From Flavobacterium filum DSM 17961 (GTDB taxonomy: Bacteria > Bacteroidota > Bacteroidia > Flavobacteriales > Flavobacteriaceae), in contig NZ_AUDM01000006.1 in NCBI RefSeq assembly GCF_000425465.1, forward strand, positions 1 through 45,173: 45,173 nucleotides of DNA. The letters are read 5' to 3'. A program made the position numbers and the translations under genes. This document shows, in pieces, positions 16,493 through 25,377 of the stretch. Within the stretch, counting starts at the first letter, position 1; every line of letters begins with the position of its first letter. The notes under the pieces were generated by a model. That model made no database searches. It was not told where the DNA came from and saw only the letters and a program-made list of their open reading frames with translations.

Positions 16493-18454
16493 TTAACTGT
16501 CTAGTTCCTGAAAAACAGAATTCATACTTTTAAACTCAGGAACTAACTTTTTCATTTTTGAAACAATACTTGTATTTGGTTTAATATGAGCAGTAATAAT
16601 CAAATCTTCAACTCCATCTGCAATAACGTCAAAATCATCACAAATTTCTTGAGCAATCATGATTTTTTCATGATGTGTGGTAAGATTTTTAGCTGAATTA
16701 TTTAATAATTCTTCATATAATTTTTCACCGGGACGTAAACCAACTATCTTAATCTTGATTTCTTTATCAGGTGTATAACCGGCCAATCGAATCATTTTTT
16801 TGGCTAAATCGATAATTTTAACGGGTTCACCCATATCAAATATAAATATTTCGCCTCCATCACCCATTGCACCTGCCTCTAAAACCAATTGACAAGCTTC
16901 AGGTATCGTCATGAAGTATCGAATAATTTCTGGATGTGTTATTGTAATAGGTCCTCCTTCTTGAATTTGTTTAGTAAACAATGGAACTACGGAACCATTT
17001 GAACCTAATACATTACCAAAGCGAGTAGTGATATACTTTGTATGATTTTTTTCTTTGGAATTTTGATATTTGAAATGCATCGATTGTACATACATCTCTG
17101 CAATTCGCTTACTAGCCCCCATCACACTACTCGGATTTACTGCTTTATCAGTTGAAATCATTACAAAGCGTTCTGCTTTATATTTATGAGCCAAGTCAGC
17201 AACATTTTTAGTCCCCATCACATTAGTATAAATCGCTTGTGCTGGATTTTCCTCCATTAAAGGAACATGTTTATAGGCCGCTGCGTGATAGATAACTTCT
17301 GGCTTATAATGTTTAAATTTCTTTTCTAAATACTCTGCATTTCTTATATCACCTACCAATGTATAAACTGGACACTTACAATTTAAGGCTGATATCTCTA
17401 AAGTCAAATGATGTAAAGGTGTCTCAGCTTGATCTAACAATATTAATGAATGAGGTTCAAAACTCAAAACTTGTCTGACAATTTCACTTCCAATCGATCC
17501 TGCGGCTCCCGTTACCATAACCGTTTTATCTTTCAATTGACTCGATATGGCTTGCGTATCCAAAACAATTGGTTTTCGTTCAAGTAAATCCTGAATTTCA
17601 AAATTCTTAATGTTTTTTGAAATTTCTTTTTCGTTTTCCCAATCGGTTACTAACGGAATCGTCAATACTTTATAATTGTATTCTATACATTCATCAACAA
17701 TTTGAGATCGCTCTTCTTTACTTAAACTATTGTCAGCAATGATTAAAGCCTCAGCTTTATTCAATCGCATCAATACAGGAATTTTACGTTTAAATTCCAA
17801 AATAGGTAAATCTAATATTCTCTTAGTGTTATTTTGATTTCGCTTATCAATGAAACCTATCAATTTAAAACGTTGAGGCGCTTCAGATTTTAAAGCATTG
17901 GCAACCGCAATAGCATTAGCATCTGTACCATAAATCAAGGCTTTGATTTTAGGCCCTTCATGTGCTACTGTAAAATATTTTTCGAATATCTGTTTAACAA
18001 CAACTCTGTAAAAAAACAGAAAGCTAAATGAAAGTACTGCTTGAATAAAAATACCGGTATTCAAAAACATTTTTTCTTTTCCGGTTATTACAAATATAAA
18101 ATTGAAAACTACAAAAAATGCCATCACAGAAAACTGTGAGAAAAACAATTTCAAAGCATCAATATAAGACGAATGTCTAATGATACCGGAATAGGTTCTA
18201 AATAACCAAAAGAAAAAAACATTTACAAATACATAGGTAGGAATAGCGATTAGCATATTCTCCATTCTAATATAGTGAAACTTAATTCCACTAAGAAGAA
18301 TAAAAGTTACAATGCCTGAAAAAACAACAAAAGAAAGATCTAGCAATAGAACAACCCACCTTGGTAAATATCCAAGATTTTTAAGGTTGAGTCTTAGCCT
18401 TAAATTATTAAAATAACTTAATAACTCTCGAACAAAATTGCTCTTATCTTTCAA
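16493..18454 (-). CDS. pglF: Membrane-bound nucleotide-sugar 4,6-dehydratase (PglF/CapD/WbpM-like)
   Basis: The 653-residue enzyme converts UDP-GlcNAc to the 4-keto-6-deoxy sugar, the first step to bacillosamine-type sugars. Four membrane helices (about 33-150) precede a CoA-binding-like Rossmann domain (from about 170, ALIYGTDANA) and the catalytic SDR domain. That domain has the NAD motif GAAGSIG at 316-322 and a T435/M445/K449 triad (STDKAVNP then MGASK), in which Met replaces the usual Tyr as in long-form C5-retaining dehydratases. It lies next to PglE-, PglD- and PglC-like genes, which favours the PglF assignment. CapD or WbpM functions (FucNAc, QuiNAc) remain possible. The 66-bp gap upstream holds no clear signal. 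Confidence 0.88.
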   Translation of the reverse strand: MKDKSNFVRELLSYFNNLRLRLNLKNLGYLPRWVVLLLDLSFVVFSGIVTFILLSGIKFHYIRMENMLIAIPTYVFVNVFFFWLFRTYSGIIRHSSYIDALKLFFSQFSVMAFFVVFNFIFVITGKEKMFLNTGIFIQAVLSFSFLFFYRVVVKQIFEKYFTVAHEGPKIKALIYGTDANAIAVANALKSEAPQRFKLIGFIDKRNQNNTKRILDLPILEFKRKIPVLMRLNKAEALIIADNSLSKEERSQIVDECIEYNYKVLTIPLVTDWENEKEISKNIKNFEIQDLLERKPIVLDTQAISSQLKDKTVMVTGAAGSIGSEIVRQVLSFEPHSLILLDQAETPLHHLTLEISALNCKCPVYTLVGDIRNAEYLEKKFKHYKPEVIYHAAAYKHVPLMEENPAQAIYTNVMGTKNVADLAHKYKAERFVMISTDKAVNPSSVMGASKRIAEMYVQSMHFKYQNSKEKNHTKYITTRFGNVLGSNGSVVPLFTKQIQEGGPITITHPEIIRYFMTIPEACQLVLEAGAMGDGGEIFIFDMGEPVKIIDLAKKMIRLAGYTPDKEIKIKIVGLRPGEKLYEELLNNSAKNLTTHHEKIMIAQEICDDFDVIADGVEDLIITAHIKPNTSIVSKMKKLVPEFKSMNSVFQELDS

Positions 18455-18520
18455 AATTTTTAATTACAAATTAAACAATACGTAAAAATAAAACTTTTTT
18501 TCTAATCTCTTAAAAAAATC

Positions 18521-19663
18521 TTAAAAATCAAATAAAGTTTCAACAACTGCCTTTATTCTTGCACAATCTTCAGCATTCAAATTAGACCCAGAAGGCAAAC
18601 AAAGTCCGTTTTCAAATAGATTTTCAGCTACTTTTCCTCCATAATAAGGATATTGTTCAAATATGGGTTGTAAATGCATCGGTTTCCATAAAGGTCGACA
18701 TTCAATATTTTCAACTTCCATGGCTAATCGTAACGTTTCACGGGTAATTCCATTCGTTTTTTGAGGATCAATCACAATACAAGACAACCAATGATTCGAA
18801 AAATAATCGGTATTGGGTTCAGAAAAAACAGTCACACCTTCAACCTCTTTAAATAAATCAACATAAAAATCGTGCATTTTTCTACGTAAGGCAATGTGTT
18901 GGTCCAACACTTCCATTTGTCCTCTACCTATTCCGGCACAAATATTACTCAATCTATAATTGTAGCCAATTTCACTGTGTTGATAATGCGGAGCTGCATC
19001 CCTTGCTTGTGTAGCTAAAAATACGGCTTTGTCTTTATGTTCTTTTTGTGAAGAAACCAAGGCTCCTCCTCCGGAAGTCGTGATAATTTTATTTCCATTA
19101 AAAGACAAAGCAGCCAATTGTCCAAAAGTGCCACAATTTTTTCCTTGAAAAGTACTCCCTAATGCTTCTGCACTATCTTCTAGGACAGGAATACTATATT
19201 TTTCAGCAACCGCCATTACTTCTTTCACTTTAAATGGCATTCCGTACAAGTGAACAGCAATAATCGCTTTTGGTTTTTTCCCTTTCGAAATGCGGTCAAT
19301 AATGGCTTCTTCCAATGCAACCGGACAAATGTTCCACGTCTCAGATTCACTATCTACAAAAACAGGCGTAGCCCCCAAATAAGCAATGGGATTAGCCGAG
19401 GCAGAAAAAGTCATACTCTGACAAATCACCTCATCTCCGGGCTGAACATCTAACAAAATCAGTCCCAAATGCAAAGCCGCCGTTCCGGAACTTAACGCTG
19501 CAACATGATGCTTTCCTCCTAAATAATTTTCCAAATCCTGTTCAAAACCGGAAACATTTGGTCCTAAAGGAGCTACCCAATTGGTATCAAAAGCTTCTTG
19601 CACATATTTTTGCTCATTGCCCCCCATGTGTGGGGAGGACAACCATATTTTAGATTTATTCAT
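18521..19663 (-). CDS. pglE: PLP-dependent sugar aminotransferase, DegT/DnrJ/EryC1 family (PglE-like)
   Basis: The 380-residue enzyme transfers an amino group to the C4 keto group of the dehydratase product. The catalytic lysine is K192 in SFNGNKIITTSGGG, and D163 (LEDSAEALG) would pair with the PLP ring nitrogen. The start SKIWLSSPHMGGNEQKYV is typical of UDP-4-keto-6-deoxy-GlcNAc aminotransferases such as PglE. The gene overlaps the PglD-like gene by 8 bp and precedes the PglF-like gene. The exact product sugar cannot be fixed from sequence alone, but the three-enzyme set favours UDP-4-amino-4,6-dideoxy-GlcNAc. Confidence 0.88.
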   Translation of the reverse strand: MNKSKIWLSSPHMGGNEQKYVQEAFDTNWVAPLGPNVSGFEQDLENYLGGKHHVAALSSGTAALHLGLILLDVQPGDEVICQSMTFSASANPIAYLGATPVFVDSESETWNICPVALEEAIIDRISKGKKPKAIIAVHLYGMPFKVKEVMAVAEKYSIPVLEDSAEALGSTFQGKNCGTFGQLAALSFNGNKIITTSGGGALVSSQKEHKDKAVFLATQARDAAPHYQHSEIGYNYRLSNICAGIGRGQMEVLDQHIALRRKMHDFYVDLFKEVEGVTVFSEPNTDYFSNHWLSCIVIDPQKTNGITRETLRLAMEVENIECRPLWKPMHLQPIFEQYPYYGGKVAENLFENGLCLPSGSNLNAEDCARIKAVVETLFDF

Positions 19664-20276
19664 CGCTTGAATGATATTTAATTATTTTACCGGGATTTCC
19701 AACAACTACAGCATAATCCGGAACGTCACGAATGATTACAGAACCGGCACCAATAGTAGCCCATTTCCCAATTTTTATACCTTGAATAACAGAAGAACCT
19801 ATTCCAATATGCGTCCCTTCACCTACCGAAACATTACCGGCCAAAGATACTCCCGGAGAGATATGAACATAATCCTCAATTTTACAATCATGCTCAATAA
19901 TACAACCGGTGTTCAAAATACAATGTTTTCCAACTTCTACATTTGGATTGATAATTACTCCGGCCATTATCACTGTTCCCTCCGCTACTTTAAGATAGGG
20001 AGAAAGAATGGTCGAGGGATGGATTCCCACAGCAAATTTTAATGTAAATTTTTGTGATAGTTTTTTTCGAATGGAATTATTCCCCACACCAATAAGTATT
20101 TGAAAATCATCTATTTGCTTAAATTGTGTAGTATGGAATACCGGAATACCTAAAATAGTTTCTTGTTTTGGATGATCGTCTAAAAAAGCTACAACTTCCT
20201 GTTGTGCGGATTGCAACAAATCAGCAATCACTTTACCATGACCACTCGCTCCAAATATGATGATTTTAGTTGCCAT
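19656..20276 (-). CDS. pglD: Sugar N-acetyltransferase, NeuD/PglD family
   Basis: A 206-residue enzyme predicted to acetylate the C4 amine using acetyl-CoA, giving UDP-N,N'-diacetylbacillosamine. An N-terminal Rossmann-like UDP-sugar domain (IIIFGASGHGKV at 5-16, then FLDDHP) is followed by a left-handed beta-helix of hexapeptide repeats. The likely catalytic His is H129 in CIIEHDCKI, where PglD has its base. The ATG at 20276 is chosen over 20300 because MATKIIIFGASG is the family start; it overlaps the sugar transferase end by 11 bp. Small size and neighbours both fit PglD. Confidence 0.9.
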   Translation of the reverse strand: MATKIIIFGASGHGKVIADLLQSAQQEVVAFLDDHPKQETILGIPVFHTTQFKQIDDFQILIGVGNNSIRKKLSQKFTLKFAVGIHPSTILSPYLKVAEGTVIMAGVIINPNVEVGKHCILNTGCIIEHDCKIEDYVHISPGVSLAGNVSVGEGTHIGIGSSVIQGIKIGKWATIGAGSVIIRDVPDYAVVVGNPGKIIKYHSSDE

Positions 20277-20868
20277 TAAATGGTTCGATTGTGGCTGCAT
20301 CGGCAGCGTTAATGCCTTCTTTTTTTATCACTTTCAAAACAGTCATAAACAATATTTTCAAATCTACACCAAAGCTTAAATGATCAACATACCAAACATC
20401 CAATTCAAACTTCTTATCCCAAGAAATAGCATTTCGTCCATTTACTTGGGCCCAACCGGTAATACCGGGTTTAACCTCATGGCGTCGGTTTTGAAAATCA
20501 TTATACAAATGTAAATAATGCGTCAATAAGGGTCGTGGACCTATTAAACTCATATCACCTTTCAACACATTCAATAACTGTGGAATTTCATCTAAGGAAG
20601 TTTTTCTTACCAAACCACCTATTGAAGTTAATCGATCCGCATCCGGTAATAATTTTCCATCTTTATCCTTTTTATCATTCATGGTTTTAAACTTTACGAT
20701 ATGAAATATCGCTCCATTTTTTCCGGGTCTTGCCTGAATAAAAAAAGGTTTTCCTTGGTTGGCAAAATAAAGAAAAACAGTAATTAAAATGAATAGTGGA
20801 GAAAGAATGATTAATCCTAATAGGGCAGTCGTAAAATCTAAAAATCCTTTTATGAAATTTTTATACAT
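20266..20868 (-). CDS. pglC: Undecaprenyl-phosphate phosphoglycosyl transferase (PglC-like)
   Basis: A 200-residue monotopic membrane enzyme that transfers a phosphosugar to undecaprenyl phosphate, starting repeat-unit assembly on the cytoplasmic face. It is the short catalytic form, the same size as PglC, with one N-terminal membrane segment (about 14-36). The catalytic Asp-Glu pair is D93-E94 in TSLDEIPQLLN. Family motifs RPGKNG, KFKTM, IGPRPLL and PGITGWAQVNGRN follow. It begins the second operon of the locus, with a promoter just upstream, and the next three genes make its likely substrate. A donor other than UDP-diNAcBac is possible. Confidence 0.92.
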   Translation of the reverse strand: MYKNFIKGFLDFTTALLGLIILSPLFILITVFLYFANQGKPFFIQARPGKNGAIFHIVKFKTMNDKKDKDGKLLPDADRLTSIGGLVRKTSLDEIPQLLNVLKGDMSLIGPRPLLTHYLHLYNDFQNRRHEVKPGITGWAQVNGRNAISWDKKFELDVWYVDHLSFGVDLKILFMTVLKVIKKEGINAADAATIEPFNGN

Positions 20869-20895
20869 TGATTAGGATAAACTTAAATCGAGTGG

Positions 20896-20927
20896 CAAAG
20901 GTAAGCAAAAGTAAATTCAAATCACAA
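20896..20927 (-). promoter_or_regulatory. Internal promoter for the pglC-to-wzc1 operon
   Basis: On the minus strand TTG (20927-20925) and TACCTTTG (20903-20896) are 21 nt apart, and the -7 box ends 27 nt before the ATG at 20868. It sits in an 85-bp gap after the fourth GT4 gene, one of the few real gaps in the locus. Confidence 0.6.
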
Positions 20928-20953
20928 TTGAAAATTTTTTGGATTCGTTACGT

Positions 20954-22120
20954 TTAATTTATCTTTTTATATTCTCTCAACAAGGCTTGCCAAACCACCT
21001 TTTGTTCAAAGCGACTAACAATCAACTTTCTGGCATTTGATTGTAAATAACAATATAATTCTTGATTTTCCATTACATCAGACATCGCTTCTAAAAGTAA
21101 TTTTTCATCCTTTACGGGAATAATTATTCCATTTTCTTTAGGAATAATAATTTCATTACATCCGTTGATATTGGACACAATAGAAGGTAATTCCATCGCT
21201 CCGGCTTGCATGACTACATTCGGAAATCCCTCTCTGTAACTTGGGAAAACCAAACAATGGGAGATGGAAAAAAACAAGCGAACATCTTGTTGATAGCCAA
21301 CGGATATGATTTGTTTTACATTTTCGATTGCCTCCAAAGTCTGAGGCAATAAAGGGTCTAAATCAGATTCCAACGGGCCAACCAAAATCAACTTAGCATT
21401 CGGATGATTGATTTTTAATTTTCGAAAAGCGGCTACCATTTCATTGATACCTTTGTCTGTAACTAATCTTCCAACAAACACAAACACAAAATCTTGGTCT
21501 TCAATACCATATCGTGTTTTAAGAGCTTCCTTTTCTGCAAATGAAAAATGTTCTTTACAGAAATAAGAAGTGTTTATACCATTGCTGCTACCATTGGCTA
21601 AAACCTTCAACTTCTTGAATTTGGCATAGTTGTTTTTAAGTATTATATCATACAACCCTTTTGAGTTTGGATATACTTTAGTAGCAAATGTGTAAGTCAA
21701 TTTCTCAACAAAATCCAATACTTTTCGTTTCGAACCGGTTTCTTCCAATAAAGGTAAACCGGCTACCGTATGAAAACGATTCGGAACCCTTGCCATAAAT
21801 GCGGCTAACATGCCAACTATTCCTGCTTTGGGAGTATGTGTGTGAACTATTGCCGGTCTGACTTTCAATAAAAACCATACTAGTTTTAAAACGGCTATTA
21901 TATCTTTGAAAGGAGTTATCTTCCGAGTCATTTCCAAATGAAAGGTTGAAACACCTTCCCTTACTCCAACTTTTTCCAAATATTCTTTTTCTGAGGAAAC
22001 GGCTATCACCTCATAATGCTGCTGCATAAACTTCAATTGCCCTTCTAATAATTTGTCCAATGACAAAGGCACGGTTGTAATTCGAACTAATCTAGGCTTT
22101 TTGGTTTTCACGTGTTGCAC
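20954..22120 (-). CDS. GT4 glycosyltransferase (PglA/CapM-like)
   Basis: A 388-residue cytoplasmic or membrane-associated glycosyltransferase with the two-Rossmann GT-B fold. The N-terminal half has RLVRITTVPLSLDKLLEGQL, the HTHTPKAGIVG loop and a GLPLLEETGSK region. The C-terminal half has FVFVGRLVTDKG and the nucleotide-binding loop FPSYREGFPNVV. The usual E-x7-E pair reads E-x7-Q here. It resembles enzymes that add the second sugar to PglC-type primed lipids, which suits its place directly before pglC. Its start overlaps the previous membrane protein gene by 29 bp. Donor and acceptor are unknown. Confidence 0.87.
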   Translation of the reverse strand: MQHVKTKKPRLVRITTVPLSLDKLLEGQLKFMQQHYEVIAVSSEKEYLEKVGVREGVSTFHLEMTRKITPFKDIIAVLKLVWFLLKVRPAIVHTHTPKAGIVGMLAAFMARVPNRFHTVAGLPLLEETGSKRKVLDFVEKLTYTFATKVYPNSKGLYDIILKNNYAKFKKLKVLANGSSNGINTSYFCKEHFSFAEKEALKTRYGIEDQDFVFVFVGRLVTDKGINEMVAAFRKLKINHPNAKLILVGPLESDLDPLLPQTLEAIENVKQIISVGYQQDVRLFFSISHCLVFPSYREGFPNVVMQAGAMELPSIVSNINGCNEIIIPKENGIIIPVKDEKLLLEAMSDVMENQELYCYLQSNARKLIVSRFEQKVVWQALLREYKKIN

Positions 22121-23240
22121 TACTAAATAATTTAATTCCTAACCAAAAGATGGCTACAACCATAAATGGAGCATACATCAACTTGGTTCGCATAAATATT
22201 CCGAAATTAGCATATCGAAATACATAAACACAGCCGGAGAACAACCCAAATAAAAGGGCAGAACTCCACCACAAAGGAACAGCTTTCTTTTGAATTTCCC
22301 TCCAAAATCGTATAATTAAATAACCAAAAAACAAAACCAAGAAAAGTAACAACAAGTTCTCCAGCCCTACTATCCACCCTTTTAAAGTGTTAACTTCTAG
22401 CGGTAAGGGTCGGAAATAAAAAGAAAATAATTTGTAAAAAAAAGAATAGTCCTCCATTGGCACATAACTATTCGAACGTTCAAACGATAAAACCGAACCA
22501 CGATTAAACCGTACAATTCTATCCCAATCCAAACGTCGTATATGGGATAATTGTAAAACCATATAGCCTAGTGCTACTGCTATGGAAAGTCCAAAAGTGG
22601 ACCATTTCAATTTCGAAAAAAAAGTGGCTTTCCCAAACAAAAGAAAACTGACTCCAAAAGCTCCTGTAACCAAAATAGCCACATGCGGTCGGATGATAAT
22701 CAACAATAAACAAGCCATGACAAAGGAAATTGAAGTGTATTTTTTTTGAAAACTAATCACACCAAACACTTGCACCAAACTCCAAAAAATGAGTGGCTCT
22801 TTCCCTAAAACAGCTGTCCAATAATGCAAATTAGGCCATATAAAAAGAAACAAAAACAGAAAAGATTTACCCTTGAAACTGCACTGATTTAACAAATGAT
22901 AAGTCCACTTTAAAAATAGCCAAATCGCTATATATCCCAACAATCCATAAAGTAAAAAACCACCCAAAAAAGAGAGGCCTAGCTGAATAAAAGGATAATT
23001 TAACCACACGACAAAATCCGTTCCGTAAGAAAAAAAGTCAAACCAATCTTTACCGGCAATATCAAAATCTAAACCCCAATAATGATGAGCATCAGAATGT
23101 CCTCTTGCCACCCGCTCTTGCCAAGCTAGAAAAACAAAAACAAAATGCCAAACAAACAACACGAAACGAAATCCAAAAGAATCCGGTGGAAAATTCCAAA
23201 CGGCGAATCGCTTAGGAAATATTTGAGTTGAAAAAGTCAA
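22092..23240 (-). CDS. Polytopic membrane protein, Wzy/EpsG-like, paralogue B
   Basis: A 382-residue inner-membrane protein with about ten hydrophobic segments; function not proven. It is a clear paralogue of the protein at 24191-25375. Shared motifs are SDxxxY[YW] near residue 49, GT[DN]F near 73, PN[LM]H[FY]WT near 136-142, LGK at 145-147, RPH at 184-186, FRPL, and NxGIxMRxK near the end. Size, topology and place in a Wzx-dependent locus suggest an O-antigen/capsule polymerase (Wzy/EpsG type). The conserved Arg, His and Lys in loops would suit a lipid-linked sugar substrate. It could equally be a ligase or an unrelated transferase. Confidence 0.7.
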   Translation of the reverse strand: MTFSTQIFPKRFAVWNFPPDSFGFRFVLFVWHFVFVFLAWQERVARGHSDAHHYWGLDFDIAGKDWFDFFSYGTDFVVWLNYPFIQLGLSFLGGFLLYGLLGYIAIWLFLKWTYHLLNQCSFKGKSFLFLFLFIWPNLHYWTAVLGKEPLIFWSLVQVFGVISFQKKYTSISFVMACLLLIIIRPHVAILVTGAFGVSFLLFGKATFFSKLKWSTFGLSIAVALGYMVLQLSHIRRLDWDRIVRFNRGSVLSFERSNSYVPMEDYSFFYKLFSFYFRPLPLEVNTLKGWIVGLENLLLLFLVLFFGYLIIRFWREIQKKAVPLWWSSALLFGLFSGCVYVFRYANFGIFMRTKLMYAPFMVVAIFWLGIKLFSSATRENQKA

Positions 23241-23243
23241 ATC

Positions 23244-24194
23244 TTATATTTTTTGGGATAATGAACCCATCGTTACCGATTCAAATTCATATTTTTGGTG
23301 CAAATGAACATACCATTTGGCAATTTCCATCAACGCTTCCATCGATTGCTTGGGATAGTCCCCAAAATTATGCGGATGCCACCATAAATGATAGATTTCA
23401 CCTTTTTTTGCAGCGAGCAACATTTCATTTTTGATGCGTGTTAATCGCAATTGATTCAATATAGAAACCGAATGATGAGGGCGTAAAAAACGACTCGCCG
23501 GTTGAGCAGTAACAATTGTAGATTTGACTTCTTTTGGTGAATATGATTTTGCACCCAACGGCAAATAAGCATCTCCCGTGCGGAAGAACTTTGTTGCCAA
23601 GGAAGCACTGGCTGTATCTTGCCAATACCAAGCTGCCGGATTAGAACGCAACTGCGTAATTCCTCGTTCAGCACAAAGTGATAAATATTCCTCATTCCAT
23701 TGGTTACGGGGAAAAACCAATGATTTCAATTCCACTCCCACTTGCTTGGCCATTTTTACTGCCAAATCCAAATCATCGGCAAACTGTGCAGCCGTTTGTC
23801 CATTTTCTAAACAATAATAATGAGAATAGGTATGCGTAGCCAATTCTTGACCCGGGGTTTGCATGATACGATGTATCAAATCTGGAGCAAAAAAATATCG
23901 GTCAAATCCGGAATCTTGATGAGCCAATCCATACGCATAGGCATCCAATTTTTTGTTTTGGTAAGTGGGTAGGTTTTCCGGACGATTTGCCAACCATTCC
24001 TCCCAATTCCGATTGAATAACATCCCAACCGTAGCCAATGTTACCTCCATTTGATGCTGTTCAAAACATTTCAACATTTCGGGAATAACCGACAAAGTGT
24101 TTTCAAAATAGGCTTGCTTTTGCGGTAAATCGATATGATCAAAAATACCCCACACCAATTCAAAATCAAGTGATATGACTAATTTTCCACTCAT
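23244..24194 (-). CDS. Polysaccharide deacetylase-family (NodB homology) protein
   Basis: A 316-residue carbohydrate-esterase-4-like protein. The metal and catalytic motifs are recognisable: motif 1 SLDFELVWG with D10 and E12, and motif 2 THTYSH with H121 and H125. FPRNQW and FLRPHHS follow later. The family removes acetyl groups from GlcNAc-type sugars. No signal peptide is visible, so it may act on a cytoplasmic precursor or may not be a classical secreted deacetylase. It sits between the two paralogous membrane proteins: 3 bp from one and overlapping the other by 4 bp (ATGA), so all three are probably translationally coupled. Confidence 0.82.
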   Translation of the reverse strand: MSGKLVISLDFELVWGIFDHIDLPQKQAYFENTLSVIPEMLKCFEQHQMEVTLATVGMLFNRNWEEWLANRPENLPTYQNKKLDAYAYGLAHQDSGFDRYFFAPDLIHRIMQTPGQELATHTYSHYYCLENGQTAAQFADDLDLAVKMAKQVGVELKSLVFPRNQWNEEYLSLCAERGITQLRSNPAAWYWQDTASASLATKFFRTGDAYLPLGAKSYSPKEVKSTIVTAQPASRFLRPHHSVSILNQLRLTRIKNEMLLAAKKGEIYHLWWHPHNFGDYPKQSMEALMEIAKWYVHLHQKYEFESVTMGSLSQKI

Positions 24195-25375
24195 GAGGAT
24201 GTTTCTTCTAGTGTTGATTGTACAAGTTGTTGTCGGTTATATTCCTCTTGTGCTAAAAAGTAATAAATCACGAAAAAAGCAAAATACATTACCATCGACT
24301 TTTGTCGCATAATAATACCCAAATTCGACATCACAAAGGTCATCGCAAAGGAGGTCAACAAAAAAGCAATAGCCGACATCTTGACCATATATACGGATTT
24401 TCTGAAAAACCTTAAAAACCGTTTGTTTAGAATTTTAAAGAATAATAACAAATAGAGAAAATTTTCAGCTGAGCTAAACAATCCCAAAACTCCCGGAGAA
24501 TCTACAAATAAAGGTCGAAACCAAAACGTAAACAACTTCAATGGCAATGGATAATTGCTCATTGTCACACCTGAACCGGCTTTTTCTGACAATCCTTGTG
24601 AACGAGCATCAGCAAATGCTTCAAAATCAGTAATCACATTTTCTGAATTTTCCAATTTCGCAACGGCTAATATGGAATTACTGGCTGCTGCCAAAAAACC
24701 TACAGAAGCTATCACAATAACCACTTTTAAGGCCGTACTGATTTTATCCCTTCCAAACCATAAACCGATTGTAACCGCTACCAGCATAAACAACATAACA
24801 TGTGGACGAACCATATACACAAAAAATCCTCCCAACAAGAGTAAAAACCATCTCCCGGTCGGATTTTTTACTGCATACGTAAAAATCATTAGCCCCATAA
24901 AAATAACGGAACCTTTACCTAATGAAACGGTCCAAAAATGCATGTTTGGGAAAAATAATATCAACGTCAACAAATCAAATCGTCCAAACACTTTTACATC
25001 TATAGGGATGTTTTCCCGCATGAATAAATAGGCATACACAAACCCTATATAGCCAAACCAAGCAAATATCAACATCAACGATTCATACGACAACCCGGCT
25101 TGTACAAAAGGAGAAGCTAAAAAATTGATAAAATTGGTACCCGTTTCAAACAACTCGGGCCAATCATTCCCAATTTGACTGGCTACAAAATAATATTGTC
25201 GGGAATCCGAAGGATTAAACAGCGTATAAGTATAATACACCAAAAAGAATAACAAATGATAAAAGAAAAGATAATTCAATAGCTTTTTATCCAAAAAAGC
25301 ATGTTTTCGGGCAAGACTGTTCAGCAACACTTGTGTTGCCAAAACAATGACCAAAAAAATCACTAAACTATCCAT
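24191..25375 (-). CDS. Polytopic membrane protein, Wzy/EpsG-like, paralogue A
   Basis: A 394-residue inner-membrane protein with about ten membrane segments. It carries the same motif series as the protein at 22092-23240: SDSRQYY near 56, GTNF near 79, PNMHFWT (143-149), LGK (152-154), RPH (190-192), FWFRPL, and NLGIIMRQK near the C-terminus. It is co-transcribed with the deacetylase-like and GNAT-like genes. It is a candidate Wzy polymerase. Two such proteins in one locus could mean two linkages, polymerase plus ligase, or simple duplication and divergence. Topology is seen; activity is inferred. Confidence 0.7.
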   Translation of the reverse strand: MDSLVIFLVIVLATQVLLNSLARKHAFLDKKLLNYLFFYHLLFFLVYYTYTLFNPSDSRQYYFVASQIGNDWPELFETGTNFINFLASPFVQAGLSYESLMLIFAWFGYIGFVYAYLFMRENIPIDVKVFGRFDLLTLILFFPNMHFWTVSLGKGSVIFMGLMIFTYAVKNPTGRWFLLLLGGFFVYMVRPHVMLFMLVAVTIGLWFGRDKISTALKVVIVIASVGFLAAASNSILAVAKLENSENVITDFEAFADARSQGLSEKAGSGVTMSNYPLPLKLFTFWFRPLFVDSPGVLGLFSSAENFLYLLLFFKILNKRFLRFFRKSVYMVKMSAIAFLLTSFAMTFVMSNLGIIMRQKSMVMYFAFFVIYYFLAQEEYNRQQLVQSTLEETSS

Positions 25376-25377
25376 GC

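Noticed and set aside
18455..18520. TTTAATTTG upstream of the PglF-like gene as a -7 box
   Set aside because: The spacing of TA to TTTG is one base short and no -33 TTG lies at the right distance.
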